The position numbers were made by a program, and so were the translations under genes. A DNA stretch of 64,000 nucleotides from JANLTP01 sp031363055 (lineage in GTDB: Bacteria; Pseudomonadota; Gammaproteobacteria; Burkholderiales; Burkholderiaceae_E). Within the stretch, counting starts at the first letter, position 1, and every line of letters starts with the position of its first letter. The notes beneath the pieces were generated by a model that had not been told where the DNA came from, searched no databases, and saw only the letters and a list, made by a program, of their open reading frames with translations. Below, one piece after another: positions 44,521 to 51,163 of this stretch. Location of the stretch: NCBI GenBank assembly GCA_031363055.1, contig JANLTP010000064.1, positions 5,024 to 69,023 on the forward strand. Reading direction: 5' to 3'.

Positions 44521-45519
44521 ATGGACAAGTTGCGGGCATTGCAGTATTTCTCGGCAGCCGCTGCAGAGAAGAGTTTGTCTGGCGCGGCCCGCGGGCTCGG
44601 GGTCAGTGTCACCGCCGTCGCCAAGCTGATCAACGCGCTGGAGAAGGATCTGGGTGCCAAGCTGTTCGATCGTACGGCGCGGGGCTTGACGCTGACTGCG
44701 GAAGGGGCTCGGTACCTCGAAGCATGCGAACCGGCGCTAACGCAACTTGACGATGCTGACGAGCGGCTGCGCGAATCGATGTTGCGGCCGAAAGGCACTG
44801 TGGTGGTCGGCGTTCAGCATGTCATCGCCCGCGGATGTCTGACGGCTGCCCTGCCGCGCTTTCACGCACGCTATCCCGACATCGAGGTTGACGTTCGCGA
44901 TTTTCAGCGCGTGACCGACGAGCAGATCAGCGGCGTGGATGTCATGCTGGTCCTCGGCTGGCCCAAGGTGGAGGACTTGGTGCTGCACCGCATAGCCGCA
45001 GGCCGATTTTTGATCGCCGCCGCCCCGGCCTATTGGGCCAACCACGGCACGCCCCGGCGTCCGCGTGATCTGGAGCGGCATGTGTGCCTGCCGATCCGCT
45101 CGGTCGACGGCACGGTGATGGACGTGTGGGCTTTCACACGAGGTGAGGAGCAAGAGTCAGTAGCAGTGCGCGGTTGGCTGACCACCAGCAACGCCCATCG
45201 TGACCTGGTGATCGCGCTTGCACTGGCGGGACATGGCGTTATCCGGATACTGGATTGGACCAACCTGCCCGAACTCGCCTGCGGCTCATTGGTGAGGGTG
45301 CTCGAAGACTGGGAGTCGACCGAAGCGCCGCCGGTGAATCTGCTCTTTCGCGCGAGCGTGCGCCGCATTCCAAGGGTGCGGCTATTCATCGAATTTGCGA
45401 CCGAACTGTTTCGCGAACTGGATCGAGTGCGCGGTAAAGGAGTCCTCGGCACCGAAAGACCTCGGTGGCTTCGGCGTCACTACGGGCGGGTGTCGGCCAT
45501 CATGACGCGCACTGAATAA
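44521..45519 (+). CDS. LysR family transcriptional regulator
   Basis: 332 residues from the ATG at 44521 (CGGAGG upstream). The N-terminal winged helix is LRALQYFSAAAAEKSLSGAARGLGVSVTAVAKLINALEKDLGAKLFDRTARGLTLTAEG; an effector-binding domain follows. Divergent placement next to a Bug binding protein and an O-methyltransferase suggests it controls that pair and itself. The C-terminal about 30 residues are an arginine-rich extension. Confidence 0.93.
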   Translation: MDKLRALQYFSAAAAEKSLSGAARGLGVSVTAVAKLINALEKDLGAKLFDRTARGLTLTAEGARYLEACEPALTQLDDADERLRESMLRPKGTVVVGVQHVIARGCLTAALPRFHARYPDIEVDVRDFQRVTDEQISGVDVMLVLGWPKVEDLVLHRIAAGRFLIAAAPAYWANHGTPRRPRDLERHVCLPIRSVDGTVMDVWAFTRGEEQESVAVRGWLTTSNAHRDLVIALALAGHGVIRILDWTNLPELACGSLVRVLEDWESTEAPPVNLLFRASVRRIPRVRLFIEFATELFRELDRVRGKGVLGTERPRWLRRHYGRVSAIMTRTE

Positions 45520-45593
45520 GACGGCGGATCGCCCGGGCCAAACGCTTAAACGAGCCTGTAAACCGCTCTGTGTAAATAGCGACGGCGCTCTGC

Positions 45594-45914
45594 TCAAGCG
45601 CCATGATTGCGATTCGTCCCAGCGGCCAACTCGCGCAAGCGCTTCACCGCCGCCTGATACACCGCCTCGCGTTCGCGCTTACCCACCGCAATCACCAACA
45701 CGATCAGCCGATCATCAATCACTTGGTACACCAACCGATAGCCCTGTTTACGCAGCTTGATCTTGTAGCAATCCGCCAGCTCACCGTGCAATTGCGCACC
45801 CGCCACACGCGGGGATTCGAGGCGCATTTTTAGCAGCTTGCGCAGCAACTCTTTGATCGAGCCATCGAGCGCGTCCCATTCGGCGCGCGCCGTGTCCTCG
45901 AAGGCCAGTCTGTA
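45594..45914 (-). pseudogene. relE: RelE-family toxin without a recognisable start codon
   Basis: The frame encodes a complete RelE body: YRLAFEDTARAEWDALDG, KLLKMRLESPRVAGAQLHGELADCYKIKLRKQGYRLVYQV and the C-terminal VGKREREAVYQAAVKRL, so the mRNA-cleaving residues (the Lys/Arg cluster and the late Tyr) are present. Yet between the antitoxin stop and the tyrosine equivalent to RelE residue 3 no ATG, GTG or TTG occurs in this frame; the first TTG is at 45848, already inside the domain. Either an unusual start (CTG at 45908) is used or the gene lost its start and is silent. It lies in the same frame as relB, 36 bases after it. Confidence 0.7.
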
Positions 45915-45950
45915 CTGACCGCAGGCGCAGGTGAAACCGCGCCTTTGCGC

Positions 45951-46208
45951 TTAGTCACTGTCAATATCGACTTCGGTGTAGTTTCCCTGCGCTGCACTGG
46001 CGATGCGCGCTTTGAGCAGCGGCAGCAACTGCGCATTGTCGACTTCATCGATCAGCGCTTCAAACAACTCCGGATCGACGATGTAAAACGCCGCCTTGTT
46101 GCGGTTCAGCACGGCCACCGGCCGCGTGCCCGCATCGCGCAACACCTTGGCCGGGTTCTTCTTGAAATCCGACATACAAATGGTCAAGTCGGTCAGCAAG
46201 GTTTGCAT
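45951..46208 (-). CDS. relB: RelB/Phd-family antitoxin
   Basis: 85 residues from the ATG at 46208. It has the typical antitoxin form: QTLLTDLTICMSDFKKNPAKVLRDAGTRPVAVLNRNKAAFYIVDPELFEALIDEV, with an N-terminal DNA-binding half and an acidic C-terminus. Located directly upstream of the RelE-like frame. A perfect 24-bp palindrome 48 bp upstream is a candidate autoregulation site. Confidence 0.85.
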   Translation of the reverse strand: MQTLLTDLTICMSDFKKNPAKVLRDAGTRPVAVLNRNKAAFYIVDPELFEALIDEVDNAQLLPLLKARIASAAQGNYTEVDIDSD

Positions 46209-46255
46209 GGAATGGTTCTCCGTGACATTTTGTAAGCGCATATTACAGAGCTGAT

Positions 46256-46279
46256 AATAGCTCTTTTAAAAGAGCTATT
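46256..46279. promoter_or_regulatory. Perfect 24-bp palindrome upstream of relB
   Basis: AATAGCTCTTTT is followed directly by its reverse complement, centred at 46267/46268. A second overlapping dyad AGAGCT…AGCTCT spans 46247–46264. Placed 48 bp upstream of the relB start, it is a good candidate operator for RelB or the RelBE complex; as a hairpin with a T-run it could also act as a terminator. Confidence 0.6.
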
Positions 46280-46322
46280 TTGTTATCCTCAGCGCTCATG
46301 TCGGTTTCCCTTCGGCGAGTTG

Positions 46323-46472
46323 GTGCGTAACTTTAAGTTGGACGTCCCTTCGACGCGCGCGTATCCTGATGCGGCAGCGTTCTGCGAAACAATCGCTGCC
46401 GCGCGGCGGCAGGTAACCAAGCCGCTCACTCTTGTCATTGGATACCAAACTCGAGTCAAGGAGAGATCATGA
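46323..46472 (+). CDS. Possible small reading frame overlapping the EthD gene
   Basis: From a GTG at 46323 (or TTG at 46320) a frame of 49 codons runs to a TGA that overlaps the ATG of the EthD gene by two bases (ATGA). The peptide reads RNFKLDVPSTRAYPDAAAFCETI and ends VIGYQTRVKERS, with ordinary amino-acid composition. No family was recognised. It could be a leader peptide, or the C-terminal end of a larger lost gene. Confidence 0.3.
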   Translation: MRNFKLDVPSTRAYPDAAAFCETIAAARRQVTKPLTLVIGYQTRVKERS

Positions 46473-46783
46473 TCAAAGTCAGTGTGATGTACCCGAACAC
46501 CCCCGGAGCCCGTTTCGACCACGGCTACTACAAAGACAAGCACATGCCGATGTGCCAGAGCAAATTTGGCGCCGCCTGCACGCACTACACGGTCGATCGT
46601 GGACTGGCTGGTGGAGCGCCCGGTGCGCCGGCCGCGTACGTCGCCATGTGCCATTTCTTCTTCAATTCCGTCGAGGCATTTCAAGCGGCAATGGGCCCGA
46701 ACGCGCAGGCAATCATGGCGGACATTCCCAACTACACGGATCTGGCCCCGGTTATTCAAATCAGCGAGGTTGTCGTCGCCTGA
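46469..46783 (+). CDS. EthD family protein
   Basis: 104 residues, the usual length. It begins IKVSVMYPNTPGARFDHGYYKDKHMPM and ends DIPNYTDLAPVIQISEVV, which are the family's two conserved strands. EthD was first found in ether (ETBE) degradation with a P450; the fold is a dimeric alpha/beta barrel of unknown chemistry. A strong ribosome-binding site AAGGAGAG precedes the ATG. Isolated here between decayed loci. Confidence 0.9.
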   Translation: MIKVSVMYPNTPGARFDHGYYKDKHMPMCQSKFGAACTHYTVDRGLAGGAPGAPAAYVAMCHFFFNSVEAFQAAMGPNAQAIMADIPNYTDLAPVIQISEVVVA

Positions 46784-46859
46784 GAGCGTCTGTGCGTGGC
46801 TTGCTCGCAAGGCGCAGTTCGGTGACCTGTGGCATCTACCAGCGTCGCTGCGAAGGCGC

Positions 46860-47536
46860 TCAATCCGGCTTCATGCCCGCAAACTTGACGACCTTGGCCC
46901 ACTTCTCGGTCTCTTCGCTAATGAACCGACCAAAGTCCGTGGGCGACTGTACAAAGGGTGTTACACCGACCTCGGCGAGTCGCACCTTTATCCTCGGATC
47001 ATCGAGGACTGCAGCAATTTCCGCATTGAGCCTGTTCACGATCTCGGCTGCCGTATTGCGCGCAACTTGTTGCTCGTGACGTATTTGATCGACGCCGCGA
47101 CCGGCGCAAACATCGCTTGCACCTGACCCCCGAGCAAGTCAGTCAGAGCCATGGCGGATCCGCGATACGGCACGTGGCGCATCGTCGCGCCGGCCATCAT
47201 GTTGAACAACTCGGCGGCGACGTGTTGACTCGTGCCATTTCCGGCCGAGGCAACATTCACCCCGTCAGGGTTGGCCTTGGCGTAGGCGATGAATTCCGGA
47301 ACCGTCCTGGCCGGACAAGCCGGATTGACGACGAGGAAATTGCTGTAGCGACCTTGCCGATCGAGGAGCACGGCCTCTCGTCCACGCCATGGCGCAGGGA
47401 TCAGTTGATTGCGGTGCTGCCACAAACAGACGGCGACATGCCCCGCTACCTGACCCCAGCCTTCATCGCTGGGCGCGCTCTGATCCTGGACGGTCGCAGC
47501 CAGATCGATCCACCAGCCAGAAGCGTGGCGCGGCAA
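46860..47536 (-). pseudogene. Bug/TctC binding protein, truncated with internal deletion
   Basis: On the minus strand a frame contains the middle of a Bug protein (FLVVNPACPARTVPEFIAYAKANPDG, GNGTSQHVAAELFN, MRHVPYRGSAMALTDLLGGQV up to SNKLRAI near 47060). The next frame continues at once with NTAAEIVNRLNAEIAAVLDDP and EKWAKVVKFAGMKPD to a stop at 46860. About 50–60 residues between these parts are missing, and the frame is shifted. No recognisable signal peptide or first lobe precedes. A dead fifth copy of the family in this window. Confidence 0.75.
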
Positions 47537-47667
47537 GGCCTCGTTGCTGTAATGCTGCGTGCGAAGGACCGGCCTCTGGCCAGGTGCGTTCTGCGGTCAG
47601 TTAGGCACGAACGCGAAATCGTATCAAAATACGGGCGAATTTAATTTCACATCTGTTGGAGATCAAA

Positions 47668-47793
47668 ATGAGTCACTCGTCCATGCTGAAAGCTAGACGT
47701 CAGAATCAAAAAACCAGGAAACTGCTCGATGCCGCAGCCAAAAAGGCCAAACGGCTGGCAAAGCAGGCATTGGCGGGGCCGGCCGCGAAATAG
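47668..47793 (+). CDS. Small basic protein (41 residues)
   Basis: Not an annotated family I can name. ATG at 47668 preceded by TTGGAG at eight bases. The peptide (MSHSSMLKARRQNQKTRKL, then LDAAAKKAKRLAKQALAGPAAK) is strongly basic and likely helical. Similar short Lys/Arg-rich proteins starting with MSH…LKARRQNQKT-like text occur in other proteobacteria as far as I recall, which supports a real gene. Function unknown. Confidence 0.55.
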   Translation: MSHSSMLKARRQNQKTRKLLDAAAKKAKRLAKQALAGPAAK

Positions 47794-47821
47794 GGTATTG
47801 CGTGCGCCGGGGAAGAGGAAT

Positions 47822-48311
47822 ATGGCTAGCGCACTCCCTGAAACGTCCCCCGAGCGTTATCTCACGGGCACCTCTGCTTTGTCGATCCCAACCGATGAGG
47901 GTGATGTTGCGGACTGGCATTTCGATGTGGCCTTCTTGCGGCAAGGCACGCGATTCCGTGTGGCCGGGGTGAATATTCCGAGCACCCAGAAAATCCTCGG
48001 CCAGGAAGGCATTCGGGAGTATTCCGGAAGGAAAACCGTTCTATGCGGTCACCTATGCTCGAGCGATATTGGATCTCGTACTCACGACAACCAGTGAGCA
48101 TAAACGGGCGAGCTTCCTGCAGGCCAGCGAATTACTGCCCGATCGGGAGTTAAATTCTGTTTTGAGCCGACTAAAGGAGTTGAAAGCCCGGATCAGCGAC
48201 CCAGTACAACTTAGCCTTATCGACCAATGGGTTCAAGAACAGCAGCAGAGCGCGAACATATACTCGCAGCCCTTGAAGGCCGCACGGCTGCCCGTGATCT
48301 CTACGATGTAG
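47822..48311 (+). pseudogene. Unrecognised partner gene of an AbiEii-type locus, frameshifted
   Basis: From the ATG at 47822 (AGAGGA upstream) a frame encodes SALPETSPERYLTGTSALSIPTDEGDVADWHFDV and FRVAGVNIPST before losing sense near 48020 and stopping at 48097. The next frame takes over with IPEGKPFYAVTYARAILDLVLTT, and a helical part to the stop at 48311. The two halves read as one protein of about 150 residues with an indel or small deletion at about 48015–48022. I do not recognise the family; the position directly before an AbiEii-like toxin fragment suggests a toxin–antitoxin component. Confidence 0.5.
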
Positions 48312-48547
48312 CGTACTTGGCTGAAAAGTATCCAGAATCGTTCTCAAGAGAAAGCCGAGAACGAGCAAAGCGATTCGTGCTGGATCTCGACAGTGTGGAG
48401 AGTCGGTTTCGCCCCGCATTTGAAGCGGACGATCTGTTTGCCGAACGAGCAAATGTCGATGAAACGATTCTCAGGCTACAAGCCGCACTTGACAAGCCAA
48501 TACCGGCCCGACAGTCCAAGATAGACGACCTGGGCAAGACGTCATGA
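48227..48547 (+). pseudogene. C-terminal fragment of AbiEii/nucleotidyltransferase-type toxin
   Basis: A 106-codon frame with LAALEGRTAARDLYDVAYLAEKYPE, the late 'ARDLYDV' signature of AbiEii/AbiGii-type nucleotidyltransferase toxins, followed by a helical tail (RFVLDLDSVESRFRPAFEADDLFA). The N-terminal catalytic nucleotidyltransferase domain (G-S-x-x-D-x-D) is not present, so it is a remnant. It overlaps the second half of the upstream broken gene in another frame. Confidence 0.55.
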
Positions 48548-48627
48548 CCGACACCTCTACTTCATGCGTGCGCCGCTGCGCTGCAGGATATGGCGTATTC
48601 AGTGTCGTCCAGAAAAGGATCGTCTGA

Positions 48628-49614
48628 ATGATTGATGCGGCGAAAATCAAGACGACCTATTGGCGGTTCGCCGAGACCGAGTGCAAGGGTTACTCCGACA
48701 TCTACTACCGGCTTGCACTCGCGGTGTCTGAGGACGACGAAGTGATCGGTTTTATCGCGCAATTGCCCGTGATTCAGCCAAACCTCTTCCTCGCATCTGT
48801 TCAGCTCTTGACCGGGCCTGAGCATATGCCGATGGATGGCACCGAGCTGCGAACCTTCTTGAAGCGCCGCGGCCGCGAGGTGGCTGAAGCGATGCGCTCG
48901 CGACGGACACAGACCAACGAGGTTGGGCGCTGTGCCGTGTTGCTTCCGGCTTTGCCGCCCGGCCCTCTGGCCCTCGTCGAGGTCGGTGCCAGCGCTGGCC
49001 TATGCTTGCTCCTTGACCAGTTCTACTACAAATGGGGATCGAGTCACCTCGGTGATGCGTCTTCGCCCGTTCGATTGCAGTGTAAGGTCAGTGGTCCGGT
49101 CGCACTCCCTGCTGCAGTCCCGAAAGTTGTCTGGCGACGCGGTCTGGATCTAAGTCCGATCAACGTGCGGGACGATGATGCGATCAAGTGGCTGCTGGCC
49201 TGTGTTTGGCCGGATCATCCGGAGCGTCGGTGTCGACTCGAAGCGGCGATCGATTTGGCAAGGATTCAGCCTCCCATGGTCAGTGCGGGCGATTTGGTAG
49301 ATGATCTTGCGGCCGTCATTGCCGACGTACCGGAGGACGCTCAGCTCGTCGTCTTCCACTCTGCCGTGCTGGGGTACGTCAGCTCTGATCGTCGTAAAGA
49401 ATTCGCGATGGCCCTTGCCGACGCTTCGAAACATCGGGATCTTGTCTGGCTGTCGAACGAACCGCCGGGCGTCATTCCTGAGCTAACTTGCCTGGCACCT
49501 TCAGCCAGCGAGTCTCGGTTTCTGCTTGGCCGTACGCGATTTACCAACGGACGGCGTTCGGACGAGCTGCTAGCCTTCGCCCACCCGCACGGCGCAGAGC
49601 TCACATGGCTATAA
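48628..49614 (+). CDS. DUF2332 family protein
   Basis: 328 residues from the ATG at 48628 (AAGGA upstream). Family features: TTYWRFAETECKGYSDIYYRLALAVSED near the N-terminus, LALVEVGASAGLCLLLDQFYY in the middle and a late VVFHSAVLGYVSSDRR. The middle motif is like a methyltransferase glycine loop, but no activity is established for the family. Intact among decayed neighbours. Confidence 0.88.
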   Translation: MIDAAKIKTTYWRFAETECKGYSDIYYRLALAVSEDDEVIGFIAQLPVIQPNLFLASVQLLTGPEHMPMDGTELRTFLKRRGREVAEAMRSRRTQTNEVGRCAVLLPALPPGPLALVEVGASAGLCLLLDQFYYKWGSSHLGDASSPVRLQCKVSGPVALPAAVPKVVWRRGLDLSPINVRDDDAIKWLLACVWPDHPERRCRLEAAIDLARIQPPMVSAGDLVDDLAAVIADVPEDAQLVVFHSAVLGYVSSDRRKEFAMALADASKHRDLVWLSNEPPGVIPELTCLAPSASESRFLLGRTRFTNGRRSDELLAFAHPHGAELTWL

Positions 49615-49630
49615 GCCGCGCGTAGCTTAT
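49611..49630. terminator. Weak bidirectional hairpin between convergent genes
   Basis: ATAAGC and GCTTAT form six-base arms around an eight-base loop directly at the stop codon of the DUF2332 gene and just before that of the convergent DUF2442 gene. No T-run, so a terminator role is only possible. Confidence 0.3.
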
Positions 49631-50043
49631 CGGTTTCCTGCCGCTGTCTTGGGCCTGCCGCCCTTGACGCCATTGCTTCGGGCGGCGGCAGCCTTGGCCG
49701 ACGAGGTGGCTTTGCCGCCGGTGCGCCCGATCTGCGCCATCCACTGCCGCGTGCCCATGACTCCTTGCATCAGCGAAGGGACATGCAAGTCGGCGTCGAG
49801 CTTCGGCCAATGCAGGCCAAGGCCGGAAGGGGTGATTTCGATCACCGCCAGGTCGGCGGCGTCTGCGCCGGAAAGGCCCTGAGCCTGGTCTGCCGGGAAC
49901 GCGAAAGTGCAGCTATTATTAAGCTCAACAACAATCCGGCCCTTTTCATAACGGGCGGCGATGGCGGTCGGTCCGCGAGCAATCGCGCGGCGACCCCTTG
50001 CGTTGGCGGCTTCGAATGCTTCGCGGGTAATCGGTTCAGCCAT
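49627..50043 (-). CDS. DUF2442 family protein
   Basis: 138 residues. The DUF2442 core lies at about 25–95 (RGPTAIAARYEKGRIVVELNNSCTFAFPADQAQGL; SGLGLHWPKLDADLHVPSLM), followed by a Lys/Ala/Gly-rich tail (GGKATSSAKAAAARSNGVKGGRPK) that may bind DNA. DUF2442 proteins usually pair with DUF4160 in toxin–antitoxin-like loci. Here the DUF4160 partner upstream is broken, and its original stop overlapped this ATG. Confidence 0.85.
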   Translation of the reverse strand: MAEPITREAFEAANARGRRAIARGPTAIAARYEKGRIVVELNNSCTFAFPADQAQGLSGADAADLAVIEITPSGLGLHWPKLDADLHVPSLMQGVMGTRQWMAQIGRTGGKATSSAKAAAARSNGVKGGRPKTAAGNR

Positions 50044-50297
50044 GGAATTCTCCCCATTTTCGGCAAAGCGTGGTGATTTGTCGGGTTAACTGCGTCGCAA
50101 TTGAGTTCAGTTGAGCAAACGAATAGTTGAGCAAACGAATATCCGAAGTTATCGATCAGTTGAACGCCGCCGAGATCGCAGATCAGCTAGAACCGTGCCT
50201 CGCCGTTCAGACTGACCACGTGGACATGGGGCGGGCGATGATCGTTTGGATAGATCCGCACGCTCCAGCCTTGGCTTGTTCGAAAGATCGTCGGCAC
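50036..50297 (-). pseudogene. DUF4160 gene broken by a nonsense codon and a 16-bp duplication
   Basis: From a GTG at 50297 the frame gives PTIFRTSQGWSVRIYPNDHRPPHVHVV and GEARF, the hallmark of DUF4160, then a TAG at 50189. Past the stop the same frame continues CDLGGVQLIDNFGYSFAQL, after which a 16-bp tandem duplication (50109–50140) shifts the frame. Removing one copy restores NSIATQLTRQITTLCRKW and a stop (50038–50036) overlapping the DUF2442 start. So two separate lesions inactivate the gene. Confidence 0.8.
50109..50140. repeat. Perfect 16-bp tandem duplication inside the DUF4160 gene
   Basis: AGTTGAGCAAACGAAT occurs at 50109–50124 and again at 50125–50140 without change. Sixteen is not a multiple of three, so the duplication shifts the DUF4160 frame. 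Perfect identity suggests a recent event. Confidence 0.92.
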
Positions 50298-50405
50298 CGT
50301 TCGATCTTAACCCAAGCGCGATTGGGTTAATACTGGTATCTGTGCCTAGTCAACGAGTTCTATTCGGGTTGACCTTAATGGCGATTTGTTTTCAGCAAAC
50401 GCCAA

Positions 50406-51020
50406 TCATTTTTCGGTGAGTGCGAGCTTCGCGCCCAACCCGGCGAAGGTGGCGGCAAAACCATAGCGCAGCCATCGCTGCACGCGAACGGAATCCATGA
50501 TCCGCCTGCGGAACGCGTGCGCCAGCATGCCGTCGACAACAAAGACTGCAAAGGTCATGGCCATGAAGATGGCGCTTAGCAGAACAAGCTGAAAGAGTGG
50601 ATTGTCGTCACCGGGTTCAACGAACTGAGGCAAGAACGCGAAGAAGAAAAGGGTCAGCTTCGGGTTCAGGATATTGAGTAGAAAGGCTTTGACGACCAAG
50701 CCGGTTCCGGAGATCGTCGATTGGGATCGATCGACTGCGAACGCTGACTTATCGCTCCAGGTGGCGTAGGCGACGTAGAACAGGTAGGCCACACCCGCGT
50801 ACTTGAGCACTTGAAAGGCTGATGCGCTGGCATGCATCACGGCCGCAAGGCCAAGGACCGTCGCCATGAGATGCGGAACGATGCCGGCAGTGCATCCAAG
50901 CGCGGCAAAATAGCTGGCCCGTCGCCCTTGAGAAATACCCGTTGATCCGGTGAAAATGACGCCGGTACCGGGAATAAGTACCACCACGAGCGATGTGATG
51001 AGGAATTCAAGGCTGATCAT
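50406..51020 (-). CDS. LysE family translocator (amino-acid exporter, RhtB-like)
   Basis: 204 residues. The N-terminal FLITSLVVVLIPGTGVIFTGSTGISQGRRASYFAALGCTAGI is the RhtB/LysE signature, followed by five further hydrophobic segments including FLLNILNPKLTLFFFAFLPQFV. These proteins export amino acids or homoserine lactones across the inner membrane. Full length. Confidence 0.9.
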   Translation of the reverse strand: MISLEFLITSLVVVLIPGTGVIFTGSTGISQGRRASYFAALGCTAGIVPHLMATVLGLAAVMHASASAFQVLKYAGVAYLFYVAYATWSDKSAFAVDRSQSTISGTGLVVKAFLLNILNPKLTLFFFAFLPQFVEPGDDNPLFQLVLLSAIFMAMTFAVFVVDGMLAHAFRRRIMDSVRVQRWLRYGFAATFAGLGAKLALTEK

Positions 51021-51134
51021 GGGTGCTCCAAGGTGACGGGGTGATTGTGAATCAATCGTTCCAGACTGAATTGATAGGGATCGTTCTCTGGCCCGAAATG
51101 GACCCGCAAAGCATTGAATCCGCAGTATTATTAC

Positions 51135-51158
51135 AATATTAAAGTCTAATTTAATATT
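51135..51158. promoter_or_regulatory. AT-rich inverted repeat just before the DUF4143 ATPase start
   Basis: The arms AATATTAAA and TTTAATATT are a perfect nine-base inverted repeat with a six-base spacer, ending five bases before the ATG at 51164. The patch is far more AT-rich than its surroundings. It fits a promoter −10 region combined with an operator, or a stem that hides the ribosome-binding site; no usual Shine–Dalgarno sequence is visible. Confidence 0.55.
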
Positions 51159-51163
51159 TGTAC

